This document shows, in pieces, positions 38,510-47,813 of a stretch of 64,000 nt of DNA (position 1 is its first letter; every line of letters begins with the position of its first letter). The DNA is from Streptomyces sp. HNM0574 (GTDB lineage Bacteria; Actinomycetota; Actinomycetes; Streptomycetales; Streptomycetaceae): NCBI RefSeq assembly GCF_012726235.1, contig NZ_JAASAH010000015.1:1-64000 (forward strand). The letters run 5' to 3'. The notes under the pieces were generated by a model. The model was not told the DNA's origin. It saw only the letters and a program-made list of their open reading frames with translations, and made no database searches. Position numbers and translations under genes: made by a program.

Positions 38510-39051
38510 CGCACCGTCCCGGCGGCCGCGACGCCGGGCTGTCCGTCGCTCAAGTCGCTGGCCCCGGCGGGCCGTTCGCGGACGTCGGCAAGGCCGGCGC
38601 CCGCGTGCCGGACGAGTTCCTCGGGGCCGAGGGGGAAGACGGTGTGCGGGGTGCCGGCGGCCGCCCACACGGTGGTGTGCGCGAGCAGCCCGCGGTCGGC
38701 GAGCACCCGCATCGGGCGCGCGTGCCCGAAGGGCGGCACCCCGCCGATCGCGAACCCGGTGGCCTCCCGCACGAGTTCGGCGTCGGCCCGCCGGACGCGG
38801 CCCGCGCCGAGCTCGGCCCGTACCCGTTCGCGGTCGACGCGGGAGGCGCCGTCCATCAGGACGAGGACGGGTTCACCGTCGGCCTCGAAGATCAACGACT
38901 TGGCGATCTGGCCGAGTTCGCAGCCGACGGCCTCGGCCGCCTGGACCGCGGTGCGGGTGGCCTCGGGGAAGGTGCGGACCTCGACGCCGGCGAGCCCGCG
39001 CTCGGCGAGCGCGGCGGCGAACCGGGGGTGTGCGGGGGATGGCTGTGTCAT
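38506..39051 (-). CDS. YbaK/EbsC-type aminoacyl-tRNA deacylase
   Basis: A 181-residue protein from ATG 39051. The conserved fold is seen in CELGQIAKSLIFEADGEPVLVLMDG with the catalytic Lys in KSL, and ATGFAIGGVPPFGHARP, the substrate loop. YbaK-like proteins hydrolyse mischarged tRNAs such as Cys-tRNA-Pro. It is coupled to the EamA gene. ATG 39099 in the longer frame lacks support. Confidence 0.9.
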   Translation of the reverse strand: MTQPSPAHPRFAAALAERGLAGVEVRTFPEATRTAVQAAEAVGCELGQIAKSLIFEADGEPVLVLMDGASRVDRERVRAELGAGRVRRADAELVREATGFAIGGVPPFGHARPMRVLADRGLLAHTTVWAAAGTPHTVFPLGPEELVRHAGAGLADVRERPAGASDLSDGQPGVAAAGTVR

Positions 39052-39140
39052 GCATCCGACGCTATCCAGCGCCCCGCCGGGCACGCGACGGGATTCCACG
39101 CCGCGGACACCGGCCCGGAACGGGGCGCCGGGAGGGAACG

Positions 39141-39175
39141 ACGACGGCCCCCGGCGGTGTGCCGGGGGCCGTCGT
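39141..39175 (-). terminator. Terminator of the penicillin-binding protein gene
   Basis: A 15-bp perfect stem ACGACGGCCCCCGGC / GCCGGGGGCCGTCGT with loop GGTGT lies 42 bp after the PBP stop on the minus strand. Confidence 0.82.
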
Positions 39176-39216
39176 GCGCGTGGTGTGGGTGGGTGGCCCG
39201 GAGCGGGCCGGGGCCG

Positions 39217-40869
39217 TCAGCTCGCGCCCGCCTCCAGGACCTTGCGGACGATCGGGCCGGCGTTGGTGCCGCCGTGTCCGGCCGCCGGGACGACGGCGGC
39301 CGCGGCCACGTCGTCGCGGTAGGCGGTGAACCAGGCGTTCGGCTTCTTCTGGTTGTCGACCTCGGCCGAGCCGGTCTTGCCGCCGATGTCGCCGCTGAGT
39401 CCGGCCATCGCCTCGGCGGCGGTGCCGCTGGTGGCGGTGAGCTTCATCAGGGACTTCAGGTCACTGGCGACCTTCGGCTTCATGTCGCGCGGCGCCTTGG
39501 CGAGCTCGCGGCCGTCGATCTCCGGGGAGACGATCACGGGCTGCTTGAACGAACCGGACTGGACCGTCGCCGAGACGGAGGCCATCGTCAGCGGGTTCAT
39601 CCGGACGCCGCCCTGGCCGATCAGCGAGGAGGCCATCTGCGCGTCGGACTGGACCGGGATGCTGCCGTCGAAGGTTCCGGTGCCGACCTGCCAGTCGAGG
39701 CCGATGCCGAAGACCTCACGGGCCTCCTTGGTGAGGTCGTCGTCCTTCAGCTTCTTGGCCTGGCTGATGAACGCGGTGTTGCAGGAACGGGCGAAGCTCT
39801 GCGCGAAAGTGCCGTTCTTGATCTCGAACTTGTCGAGGTTCTGGAACTTCCAGCCGCCGTACGTCTCGTACTTGGGGCACGGGTGCGGCTTGCCCGGCGA
39901 GGCGAGGCCCTTGTCGAGCAGCATCGCGCTGGTGACGACCTTCATCGTGGAGCCGGGCGCGTAGCTGCCGCGCAGCGCCGTGTTGAAGGACTTGGCCGGG
40001 GCGTTGGCGACGGCCAGGATCTCGCCCGTGCTGGGCTTGACCGCGACGACCGACCCCTTCTTCTTGGCCTTGACCGCGGCTTCGGCGGTGGTCTGCATCT
40101 TCTTGTCGAGCGTCGTCTTGAGCGTGCCCGGCGTGCCCTTGGAGAGGACCTTCAGGGTGGTGCCGGTGTCCTCGCCCTTGGCGTCGACGATGCGGGTCTC
40201 GACCCCCGGGGTGCCGTCGGTCTTGTCGCCGTACCGCTTGCGCAGGTCGTCGAGGACGCTGCCGAGGTCGGGGTGTTCTTCCTTGGTGATCGGGGAGCCG
40301 TTGCGGTCGACGGCCTTGATGGGCGGGGTGCCCGCTTCACCGGTCTTGACCGACTGGCCGTCCTGGAGCTTCGGGTAGAGCACCGAGGGCTGCCAGTCGA
40401 CGACGGCCTCGCCGGTCTTCTTGTCCCGGACGACCTCCAGGGAGGAGGTGTAGGACCAGGACTGGTGGGACTCGCCGTAGGAGATCTGCGCCGTGGTGTC
40501 GAACGGCACCTTGGCGCCCGAGGCGCTGGACGGCGAGAGCGCGACCTTGACGACGCGGCCCTCGGTACGGAAGTCCTTCAGCGCCTTGGCTGCCTCGGTG
40601 GGGTCGTCGGTCAGCTTCGCCGCCTTGGCGGGACTGCCCGACTCCCACGCGGCGAGGAAGTCCTTCGCCGTGGCGGCGACTTCCTTCTTGCTGGGCGGAC
40701 CGGTCTCCACGGAGTCCTGCTGCACGCCCTCGCCCGCGGTGGTGACGCTGTCGCCACCGCCCGCGCCGCCGTCCTCACTTCCGGTGAGGGCGTACACACC
40801 GAAACCGGTGGCACCGACGACCGCCGCGGCGACGCCGCCGATCACCGCCATCTTCTGACTGTCACGCAT
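39217..40869 (-). CDS. Class B penicillin-binding protein with NTF2-like domain
   Basis: A 550-residue protein from ATG 40869. A membrane anchor lies at residues 8-28. An N-terminal MecA/NTF2-like domain (about 60-165) precedes the dimerisation and transpeptidase domains. Active-site motifs are STMK (Ser307-Lys310), SCN (362-364) and KTGS (498-501). It crosslinks peptidoglycan outside the membrane. Low-affinity PBPs of this architecture occur in several copies in Streptomyces and are mostly non-essential or developmental. Confidence 0.93.
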   Translation of the reverse strand: MRDSQKMAVIGGVAAAVVGATGFGVYALTGSEDGGAGGGDSVTTAGEGVQQDSVETGPPSKKEVAATAKDFLAAWESGSPAKAAKLTDDPTEAAKALKDFRTEGRVVKVALSPSSASGAKVPFDTTAQISYGESHQSWSYTSSLEVVRDKKTGEAVVDWQPSVLYPKLQDGQSVKTGEAGTPPIKAVDRNGSPITKEEHPDLGSVLDDLRKRYGDKTDGTPGVETRIVDAKGEDTGTTLKVLSKGTPGTLKTTLDKKMQTTAEAAVKAKKKGSVVAVKPSTGEILAVANAPAKSFNTALRGSYAPGSTMKVVTSAMLLDKGLASPGKPHPCPKYETYGGWKFQNLDKFEIKNGTFAQSFARSCNTAFISQAKKLKDDDLTKEAREVFGIGLDWQVGTGTFDGSIPVQSDAQMASSLIGQGGVRMNPLTMASVSATVQSGSFKQPVIVSPEIDGRELAKAPRDMKPKVASDLKSLMKLTATSGTAAEAMAGLSGDIGGKTGSAEVDNQKKPNAWFTAYRDDVAAAAVVPAAGHGGTNAGPIVRKVLEAGAS

Positions 40870-41177
40870 CGAAAAACTGCCCCTCCACCCCGCCTCAGCC
40901 ACGCGACCAAGGACTGTTCGAGGCACCCTAGGGCACGAACGTGACGGAACGTGCCCCGGTATGCCCGTTCAGCGGCTTATCGCGGGGATGTGGATTCGAG
41001 GATTCACCGGATCCGGGGGTTTCGGGCCCGGACTGGAACCACAGTGGCAGACGCGTCAACCGGACTGTTCGGTTCCCCCCTTGTCGGGACGAGTTGCGGC
41101 GGGATGGTGTACCTGCGCGCACGCACCGGCGCGAGGAGTGGATCGCCCCAGGTCGGCACGGATGCCCAAGACCCGCC
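40870..41177. other. 308-bp gene-free stretch upstream of the PBP gene
   Basis: It lies upstream of the PBP gene and downstream of pmt's stop, both on the minus strand. I see an inverted repeat AACCG-GACTGTT-CGGTT at 41058-41074 next to TTGACG on the minus strand, which may belong to the PBP promoter. GAACGTG occurs twice near 40936-40952. No gene is supported. Confidence 0.3.
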
Positions 41178-42950
41178 TCAGATCCAGGTGTCGAGCCACA
41201 TCCGTTGTCGCCAGTCGTCCAGCGGCAGGGTGATTCCGGTGTAAATCGGCCAGAAGAACACGAAGTTCCAGATGATGAGCAGCACCAGGACGCCGCTGCC
41301 GACGATCCCCACCGTCCGCCTCCGGTCACCGACCCCCGGCGGACCGGCGAGCGCACCGATCAGCATCGCCAGCGCCAGGCACAGGAACGGCAGGAAGATC
41401 ACGGCGTAGAAGTAGAAGATCGTCCGCTCCTGGTAGAGGAACCAGGGCAGGTACCCGGCGGCGATCCCGCAGAGGATCGCGCCCGCGCGCCAGTCGCGGC
41501 GCGCGATCCACCGGTAGAGCACGTACAGCACCGCGAAGCAGGCCGCCCACCACAGCAACGGCGTGCCCAGCGCGAGGACTTCACGGGCACAGCCCTCGGC
41601 CCGGTCGGTGCACCCGTCCTGGCCCGCCTTCGGGGAGTCGTAGAAGTACGAGACGGGCCTGCCGAGGACGAGCCAGCTCCAGGGGTTGGAGTCGTAGGTG
41701 TGTCCCGAGGTGAGCCCGACGTGGAAGTCGTAGACCTGCGACTCGTAGTGCCACAGGCTGCGCAGCGGTCCGGGCAGCCAGCCCCAGGGGCCCGCGGCGC
41801 CCTGCTTCTCGGCCCAGTCCCGGAAGTAGCCGCCCGAGGTGGCGAACCAGCCCGCCCACGAGGCGACATAGGTGACGACGGACACCACGACCAGCGAGAC
41901 GAACCCGGGCAGCGCGTCCCGCCGCAGCATCGCGAGCGCGGGCCGGGAGGCACCGGCGGTGCGCCGCGCACCCATGTCCCACAGCACGAGCAGGATGCCG
42001 AACGCGGCCAGCACGTACAGCCCGTTCCACTTGGTGGCGCAGGCCAGCCCGAGACAGAGCCCGGCCGCCAGCCGCCAGGGGCGCAGGCCGAACCGGAGCC
42101 GGTCGCCGGTCTCCGCGTCCGGCCGTACCTCGCGGCCGCCGGGCCCGCTGCGGCCCGGGTCCTCGGGCAGGGCGCGCAGGAGTCTGCCGCGTACCCGGTC
42201 CCGGTCGACGAGGAGGCAGCCGAAGGCGGCCAGCACCCAGAACATGACGACGAGGTCGAGCAGCGCGGTGCGGCTCATCACGAAGTGCAGCCCGTCGACG
42301 GCCATCAGGCCGCCGGCGAGGCAGCCGAGGAACGTCGAGCGGAACAACCGCCGTCCGATGCGGCAGAGCATCAGCACCGAGAGGGTGCCGAGCACGGCCA
42401 TCATGAAGCGCCAGCCGAACGGGTTCAGCCCGAACAGGCCCTCCCCCAGGCCGATGATCCACTTCCCGACGGGCGGGTGGACGACGTACGAGCCCTCCGG
42501 CGAGAGCGGGATCGTCTGCGGGTCGCCGAGGATCTGCTCGTTCGCCTTGTCCGGCCAGGTGCCCTCGTAGCCGTACTGCATGAGGGACCAGGCGTCCTTC
42601 GCGTAGTACGTCTCGTCGAATATCACCGCGTGCGGGGAGCCCAGCTGCCAGAACCGCAGCAGGCCCGCGACGAGCGCCACCAGCAGCGGGCCGCCCCAGG
42701 CCGCCCAGCGCGCCAGCCGCGCGCCCGCCTCGGGCGAGAAGCCGAACAGCACACCGATCCGCGGGTCGGGCTTCGGGAAGGACGGCAGCAGCCGCTGCGC
42801 CGTACCCGTACGCGGCCGCTCCTGGTAGCCGAAGCGGCGCAACCGGGCGCGCCAGGACGGCGGTTCGTCCGGTACGTCCGCCGCGCTCGCCCCGCCCGGC
42901 CCGTCGTGCGGCCCCGTCCGCCTGGCTGCCTCGGTCCCACTGCTCGTCAC
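41178..42950 (-). CDS. pmt: Protein O-mannosyltransferase
   Basis: A 590-residue polytopic GT39 enzyme from GTG 42950. The catalytic Asp-Glu pair is in VIFDETYYAKDAWSL on the first extracytoplasmic loop, followed by VHPPVGKWIIGLGE. About ten or more membrane spans follow, and the C-terminus has QRMWLDTWI, as in actinobacterial Pmt. It moves mannose from polyprenyl phosphate mannose to Ser/Thr of exported proteins. In S. coelicolor Pmt (SCO3154) is needed for phage phiC31 infection and normal antibiotic tolerance. It is divergent from rsmI. Confidence 0.95.
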   Translation of the reverse strand: MTSSGTEAARRTGPHDGPGGASAADVPDEPPSWRARLRRFGYQERPRTGTAQRLLPSFPKPDPRIGVLFGFSPEAGARLARWAAWGGPLLVALVAGLLRFWQLGSPHAVIFDETYYAKDAWSLMQYGYEGTWPDKANEQILGDPQTIPLSPEGSYVVHPPVGKWIIGLGEGLFGLNPFGWRFMMAVLGTLSVLMLCRIGRRLFRSTFLGCLAGGLMAVDGLHFVMSRTALLDLVVMFWVLAAFGCLLVDRDRVRGRLLRALPEDPGRSGPGGREVRPDAETGDRLRFGLRPWRLAAGLCLGLACATKWNGLYVLAAFGILLVLWDMGARRTAGASRPALAMLRRDALPGFVSLVVVSVVTYVASWAGWFATSGGYFRDWAEKQGAAGPWGWLPGPLRSLWHYESQVYDFHVGLTSGHTYDSNPWSWLVLGRPVSYFYDSPKAGQDGCTDRAEGCAREVLALGTPLLWWAACFAVLYVLYRWIARRDWRAGAILCGIAAGYLPWFLYQERTIFYFYAVIFLPFLCLALAMLIGALAGPPGVGDRRRTVGIVGSGVLVLLIIWNFVFFWPIYTGITLPLDDWRQRMWLDTWI

Positions 42951-43048
42951 CGGCCCATCTTGACATCCGCCCCACCCGGGGCCGCCCCGCACGCCGTTGA
43001 CGCTCGCCCCGTGCGGACGGGGTGCCGGCGGCTGGGAGGATGGGGCGC

Positions 43049-43891
43049 GTGACAGGGATGCTCGTACTTGCCGGAACGCCCATCGGGGATGTCGAGGACG
43101 CGCCGCCGCGGCTCGCGAAGGAGCTGGAGACGGCGGACATCGTGGCCGCCGAGGACACCCGGCGGCTGAAGCGGCTGACGCAGGCGCTCGGGGTGCGCCC
43201 CGCGGGCCGGATCGTGTCGTACTTCGAGGGCAACGAGGCGGCCCGCACCCCCGAGCTGGCGGAGGCGCTGGCCTCCGGCGCGCGGCTGCTGCTGGTGACC
43301 GACGCGGGCATGCCCTCGGTCTCCGACCCGGGGTACCGGCTGGTCGCGGCGGCCGTGGAGCGGGACGTCCCGATCACGGCCGTGCCGGGGCCCTCCGCCG
43401 TGCTGACGGCGCTGGCGCTGTCCGGGCTGCCGGTCGACCGCTTCTGCTTCGAGGGCTTCCTGCCGCGCAAGCGCGGGGAGCGCCTCTCCCGGCTCGGCGA
43501 GGTCGCCGCCGAGCGGCGCACGCTCGTCTACTTCGAGGCGCCGCACCGGCTCGACGCGACGCTGGAGGCGATGGCCGAGGTCTTCGGCGCGGAGCGCCGG
43601 GCCGCCGTCTGCCGCGAGCTGACGAAGACGTACGAGGAGGTCAAGCGCGGCCCGCTCGGCGAGCTGGCGGCGTGGGCGGCCGAGGGCGTGCGCGGCGAGA
43701 TCACCGTCGTCGTCGAGGGCGCCCCCGAGCCCGACCCCGGTGAGCTGGACGCGACGGAGCTGGCCCGCCGGGTGGCCGTCCGCGAGGAGGCGGGCGAGCG
43801 GCGCAAGGAGGCCATCGCGGAGGTCGCCAAGGACGCCGGCGTCCCGAAGCGGGAGGTCTTCGACGCGGTGGTGGCGTCGAAGAAGGGCTGA
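43049..43891 (+). CDS. rsmI: 16S rRNA (cytidine-1402-2'-O)-methyltransferase
   Basis: A 280-residue tetrapyrrole-methylase-fold enzyme. GTG 43049 follows GGGAGGA; ATG 43040 is too near that site. Conserved strings are LVLAGTPIGDVEDAPPR, AEDTRRLKRL, VTDAGMPSVSDPGYRLV and VPGPSAVLTALALSGLP. It methylates C1402 of 16S rRNA with SAM. It is divergent from pmt, matching the usual Streptomyces order. Confidence 0.95.
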   Translation: MTGMLVLAGTPIGDVEDAPPRLAKELETADIVAAEDTRRLKRLTQALGVRPAGRIVSYFEGNEAARTPELAEALASGARLLLVTDAGMPSVSDPGYRLVAAAVERDVPITAVPGPSAVLTALALSGLPVDRFCFEGFLPRKRGERLSRLGEVAAERRTLVYFEAPHRLDATLEAMAEVFGAERRAAVCRELTKTYEEVKRGPLGELAAWAAEGVRGEITVVVEGAPEPDPGELDATELARRVAVREEAGERRKEAIAEVAKDAGVPKREVFDAVVASKKG

Positions 43892-43912
43892 GCCGGGTTT
43901 TCCCCGCGCTCC

Positions 43913-43942
43913 GGTAAAGGCGGGTAAACCCCGGTAAAGCAG
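43913..43942. repeat. Three tandem decamer repeats GGTAAA
   Basis: GGTAAA begins at 43913, 43923 and 43933, an exact 10-bp period (one helical turn), within the 212-bp spacer before the zinc-ribbon gene. It could be a cooperative regulator site. Confidence 0.6.
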
Positions 43943-44016
43943 TTTCCCGGTACGGCAAAGAACGGGCGCCCAAAAACCTCAGAGAGTCGCTCCCGCACCA
44001 CACAGAGCCAAAACTC

Positions 44017-44031
44017 CGCCAATACTTGGCG
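44017..44031. promoter_or_regulatory. Palindrome upstream of the zinc-ribbon gene
   Basis: A perfect inverted repeat CGCCAA-TAC-TTGGCG contains an AATACT that could be a -10. It lies about 75 bp before the start codon. An operator role is inferred. Confidence 0.5.
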
Positions 44032-44103
44032 CGACCTGGTGCATTCTCCGCCGAAAAGGAGTCCACTGAAAGTGGGCCTCAGGCTCGGATGAGAGGAGCT
44101 GCC

Positions 44104-44403
44104 ATGCACCACGTCAGGACCAGCACGAGGACCACCTTCGACGAGGTCAGCGCCCTGGGGGGCACCGTTCGCGAGGCCTACTCCTTCGCCTGCATGAAAT
44201 GCGGGCACGCCTGGGAGCAGGAATACGAGATAGAGCATCTCGAATACCCGGACGGAAGCCCGCTGTACGTGTACTACGCGGACGGAGAGCGCGTCCGTTC
44301 CCCGCTGAAGCATCCCCGGTGCATGTTCTGCGACGGGCGGGTACTGAGGATCATGCGGGCCGGCCGGGCCTCCGCCGCGATCGCGGCCGAACGCACCGGG
44401 TGA
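44104..44403 (+). CDS. Small zinc-ribbon protein
   Basis: A 99-residue protein from ATG 44104 with GAGAGGAGC upstream. Two Cys pairs, CMKCGH and CMFC, about 44 residues apart would bind one zinc. The segment between them is acidic/aromatic (YEIEHLEYPDGSPLYVYYADGERV). It resembles conserved actinobacterial proteins of unknown role and could be a nucleic-acid or protein adaptor. The elaborate upstream DNA suggests tight regulation. Confidence 0.8.
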   Translation: MHHVRTSTRTTFDEVSALGGTVREAYSFACMKCGHAWEQEYEIEHLEYPDGSPLYVYYADGERVRSPLKHPRCMFCDGRVLRIMRAGRASAAIAAERTG

Positions 44404-44415
44404 CACACCCCCGGC

Positions 44416-44455
44416 GACGGCCGCGAGTGCCCCGAGGGGGGCGCTCGCGGCCGTC
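44416..44455 (+). terminator. Terminator after the zinc-ribbon gene
   Basis: A 12-bp stem GACGGCCGCGAG / CTCGCGGCCGTC, extended inward by further G-C pairs, lies 13 nt after the stop and before tatD. Confidence 0.8.
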
Positions 44456-44478
44456 GTCGTGCCCTCTAGGATCGCGGC

Positions 44479-45300
44479 ATGTCCCGCTCCGACGCCCCCA
44501 AGCCCGCTCCCCCGCTGCCCGAACCGCTGCGGGTGCCGGTCGCCGACTCGCACACCCACCTCGACATGCAGGACACCTCCGTGCCGGAGGCCCTGGAGGC
44601 GGCCGCCTCGGTCGGTGTGACGACGGTCGTGCAGGTCGGCTGCGATCTGGAGCGTTCCCGCTGGGCCGCGCGGACGGCGGCGGAGCACGCCTCGGTGCAC
44701 GCGGCCGTCGCCCTGCACCCCAACGAGGCGCCCCGGGCTCCCGACCTGGACGCGCAGCTGGCCGAGATCGAGAAGCTGGCGGCCCTGCCGCAGGTCCTGG
44801 CCGTCGGCGAGACGGGCCTGGACTACTTCCGCACCGGCGAGGAGGGCATCGCGGAGCAGCAGCGCTCCTTCCGTGAGCACATCGCCATCGCCAAGCGGCT
44901 GGACAAGGCCCTGGTGATCCACGACCGGGACGCGCACGAGGACGTGCTCCGCGTCCTGGCGGAGGAGGGGGCGCCGGAGCGCACCGTCTTCCACTGCTAC
45001 TCGGGGGACGCGGCGATGGCCGAAGTGTGCGCCGCCAAGGGCTACTTCATGTCCTTCGCCGGAAACGTCACGTTCAAGAACGCACAGCCGCTGCGGGACG
45101 CCCTCGCGGTGGCCCCCGCCGAGCTCGTGCTCGTCGAGACGGACGCGCCCTTCCTCACCCCGGCGCCGTACCGCGGGCGGCCGAACGCGCCCTACCTCGT
45201 TCCGGTCACCCTGCGGGCGATGGCCGAGGTAAAGGGGATGCCGGAGGAGGCGCTGTCCGAGCACGTCGCGGCCAACACCGCGCGCGCGTTCGGTTACTGA
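44479..45300 (+). CDS. tatD: TatD-family metal-dependent hydrolase
   Basis: A 273-residue TIM-barrel metallohydrolase. Metal ligands are visible in ADSHTHLDM, GETGLDYFR, VIHDRDAHEDVL, FHCYSGD and VETDAPFLTP. TatD enzymes are 3'-5' DNA exonucleases/D-aminoacyl hydrolases used in repair. It precedes rpfB, rsmA and ispE, as in most actinobacteria. Confidence 0.94.
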   Translation: MSRSDAPKPAPPLPEPLRVPVADSHTHLDMQDTSVPEALEAAASVGVTTVVQVGCDLERSRWAARTAAEHASVHAAVALHPNEAPRAPDLDAQLAEIEKLAALPQVLAVGETGLDYFRTGEEGIAEQQRSFREHIAIAKRLDKALVIHDRDAHEDVLRVLAEEGAPERTVFHCYSGDAAMAEVCAAKGYFMSFAGNVTFKNAQPLRDALAVAPAELVLVETDAPFLTPAPYRGRPNAPYLVPVTLRAMAEVKGMPEEALSEHVAANTARAFGY

Positions 45301-45361
45301 ACGGGCCCCGTACGGCCCTCTCCGGCTCGCGACACGAAACACACCCTGTAATCATCTGACT

Positions 45362-45390
45362 TTGTTTAGTTACCACCGCTCGGCTACAGT
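45362..45390 (+). promoter_or_regulatory. rpfB promoter
   Basis: TTGTTT (45362-45367) and TACAGT (45385-45390) are separated by 17 bp, in an A/T-rich patch 39 bp before the rpfB start. It is a good match to the vegetative (HrdB) consensus. Confidence 0.65.
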
Positions 45391-45428
45391 CCGGCGCGCT
45401 GTCCCATCGGACCTGGGAGTGCGTTGTC

Positions 45429-46790
45429 GTGACTCAGCATCAGGGAAGCCCACGAGGGAACCGGCAGCACGAGCGCCCGGCGCGGGAGACCCCTCCCGAA
45501 CGCCGGGCCGAACGGCCGGGCAGACGCCGTCTCCGCGTGCGGCGGCTGGACCGCGACCGGCGTGACACGGGCGGCGAGCCCGCCAGACCCCGCAGCCTCC
45601 GAAAACCCGAGGCCCCCGCGGCCGACGCGCTGCGGCGCCTCCTCCCCCGCGCCCTCGTCCTCGCCGTCCTCGCGGGCGGGACGACGGCCTACGTGCTGCA
45701 CGACAAGCAGGTCGAGCTCAGCGTCGACGGCGCCCCGAGATCGCTGCACACCTTCGCCGACGACGTGGACGGACTCCTCGCCGAGGAAGGCGTCGAGACC
45801 GGCCACCGCGACATCGTCGCCCCCGGCCGCGAGGCCCGCCTGAACGGCGGCGACCACATCGCCGTACGCCACGGCCGCCCCCTCGTCCTCACCCTCGACG
45901 GGCAGCGCCGCGAGGTGTGGACGACCGCCGGCACCGTCGACGGGGCGCTGCGCCAGCTCGGCGTCCGGGCCCAGGGCGCGTACCTGTCCGTCTCCCGCGC
46001 GGCGCCCATCGGCCGCGAGGGACTCTCGCTGGACGTGCGGACCGAGCGCACCGTCACCCTCGTCGCCGACGGCCGCTCCCGCACCGTCCGCACCAACGCC
46101 GCCACCGTCCGCGGCGCGCTCGCCGAGCACGGGATCTCCCTCGGCGCCGAGGACACCGTCTCGGCCCGGCCCGACAGCTTCCCCCGCGACGGGCAGACGG
46201 TGACCGTCACCCGGGTCGCCACCGAGGAGAAGGTGCGCGAGGAACGCATCGGCTTCCGGCACGTGCGCCGCGAGGACCCGGACCTGGCGCGCGGCACCGA
46301 GGTCGTGGCCCGGAAGGGGAAGCCGGGCCTCCGCCGGGTCACCTACCGGCTGCGGACCGTCGACGGGGTCGCGCAGGAGCCGCGCCGGACCGGTTCCGAG
46401 ACGGTCCGCAGGCCACGCGCCGAGATCGTCGAGGTCGGCACCAGGCCCCGGCCGAAGCCCCCGTCCACCCCCTCGCCCTCGGCGTCCCCGCACAAGCCGG
46501 CCAAGCCGAAGCCCTCCAGGACCGGCTCCGGCAGCGGCCCGTCGAAGGCGGACGGGCTCAACTGGCGGGCGCTCGCGCAGTGCGAGTCCGGGGGCAGACC
46601 GAACGCGGTGGACCCGACCGGCACCTACGGCGGGCTGTACCAGTTCGACCTGCGGACCTGGCGCGGCCTCGGCGGCACCGGACGGCCGCAGGACGCCCCG
46701 CCCGCCGAGCAGACGGCCCGGGCCAAGCAGCTCTACGCGGAACGGGGGGCGAATCCGTGGCCGGTCTGCGGCCGTAAACTGACGCGGTGA
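45429..46790 (+). CDS. rpfB: Resuscitation-promoting factor, RpfB type
   Basis: A 453-residue secreted or anchored muralytic protein from GTG 45429. A basic cytoplasmic tail precedes a membrane segment at about residues 72-90. Three DUF348 ubiquitin-like repeats ([23 protein letters not shown] ..., [23 protein letters not shown] ..., [23 protein letters not shown] ...) and a G5 domain follow. A Pro/Ser/Lys linker leads to the C-terminal Rpf domain ([19 protein letters not shown]) with its catalytic Glu. It cleaves peptidoglycan during germination. Its stop overlaps rsmA by GTGA. Confidence 0.95.
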   Translation: MTQHQGSPRGNRQHERPARETPPERRAERPGRRRLRVRRLDRDRRDTGGEPARPRSLRKPEAPAADALRRLLPRALVLAVLAGGTTAYVLHDKQVELSVDGAPRSLHTFADDVDGLLAEEGVETGHRDIVAPGREARLNGGDHIAVRHGRPLVLTLDGQRREVWTTAGTVDGALRQLGVRAQGAYLSVSRAAPIGREGLSLDVRTERTVTLVADGRSRTVRTNAATVRGALAEHGISLGAEDTVSARPDSFPRDGQTVTVTRVATEEKVREERIGFRHVRREDPDLARGTEVVARKGKPGLRRVTYRLRTVDGVAQEPRRTGSETVRRPRAEIVEVGTRPRPKPPSTPSPSASPHKPAKPKPSRTGSGSGPSKADGLNWRALAQCESGGRPNAVDPTGTYGGLYQFDLRTWRGLGGTGRPQDAPPAEQTARAKQLYAERGANPWPVCGRKLTR

Positions 46791-47767
46791 GCAACGCCCC
46801 CTCCCCCGACGATTCCGGCGCCACCGACGAGTCCGGCGCCACCGGTGCGCCGGGCGCCTTGGACGCTTCCCCCGAAGCGCCGGAGGCGCCCGGCGCGGCC
46901 GAGCCCGGCACGGACGCCCTGCTCGGCGCCGCCGACATCCGCGAGCTCGCCGAGGCACTGGGCGTCCGCCCCACCAAGCAGCGGGGGCAGAACTTCGTCA
47001 TCGACGCGAACACCGTCCGCCGCATCGTCCGCGGCGCGGACGTCCGCGCCGACGACTCCGTCGTCGAGATCGGCCCGGGGCTGGGCTCGCTGACGCTGGG
47101 CCTGCTGGAGACGGCCGAGCACGTCACGGCGATCGAGATCGACGACCAGCTGGCGGCCGGCCTCCCCGCCACCGTCGAGGCCCGACTGCCGCACCGCGCC
47201 AGGCACTTCACGCTGGTGCACGCGGACGCCCTGCGCGTCACGCCCGAGGACCTCGGCGAGCGGCGGCCGACGGCACTGGTCGCCAACCTTCCCTACAACG
47301 TGGCCGTTCCGGTGCTGCTGCACATGCTCGCCACCTTCCCCAGCATCGAACGCACCCTCGTCATGGTGCAGTCGGAGGTCGCCGACCGGCTCGCCGCGGC
47401 GCCCGGCTCGAAGGTGTACGGGGTGCCCTCGGTCAAGGCCGCCTGGTACTGCGAGGTGAAGCGGGCCGGGGCGATCGGGCGGAACGTCTTCTGGCCCGCG
47501 CCGAACGTCGACTCCGGCCTGGTCTCGCTGGTGCGCCGGGCCGAGCCGCTGCGGACGGAGGCGAGCCGCGAGGAGGTCTTCGCCGTCGTCGACGCCGCGT
47601 TCGCACAGCGTCGGAAGACGCTGCGGGCCGCGCTCGCCGGGTGGGCCGGCTCGGCGGCGCTCGCCGAGGAGGCGCTGACCGCCGCCGGCATTTCGCCGAA
47701 GGCCCGGGGCGAGGCGCTGACCGTCGAGCAGTTCGCCGCCATCGCGGCGCACAAGCCCCGCGCCTGA
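46787..47767 (+). CDS. rsmA: 16S rRNA dimethyladenosine transferase
   Basis: A 326-residue KsgA methyltransferase that dimethylates A1518/A1519 of 16S r[39 protein letters not shown] (SAM motif I) and the catalytic [15 protein letters not shown] are present. An acidic/Ala/Ser-rich leader of about 45 residues precedes the domain. GTG 46787 overlaps rpfB. The rpfB-rsmA-ispE operon is standard in actinobacteria. Confidence 0.96.
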   Translation: MSNAPSPDDSGATDESGATGAPGALDASPEAPEAPGAAEPGTDALLGAADIRELAEALGVRPTKQRGQNFVIDANTVRRIVRGADVRADDSVVEIGPGLGSLTLGLLETAEHVTAIEIDDQLAAGLPATVEARLPHRARHFTLVHADALRVTPEDLGERRPTALVANLPYNVAVPVLLHMLATFPSIERTLVMVQSEVADRLAAAPGSKVYGVPSVKAAWYCEVKRAGAIGRNVFWPAPNVDSGLVSLVRRAEPLRTEASREEVFAVVDAAFAQRRKTLRAALAGWAGSAALAEEALTAAGISPKARGEALTVEQFAAIAAHKPRA

Positions 47768-47813
47768 GCACCACAACTCCCCGTCCCCGTAGTCCCGCAG
47801 AGGAGAACGCCGC

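Noticed and set aside
40936-40960. GAACGTG direct repeats as a PhoP box
   Set aside because: The half-sites are 10 bp apart rather than the 11 bp of PHO boxes and do not match GTTCACC well.
43907-43945. GGTAAA triplet as a CRISPR or plasmid iteron array
   Set aside because: Only three 10-bp units with no spacers of CRISPR length, no cas genes and no replication gene nearby. Kept only as a possible regulator site.
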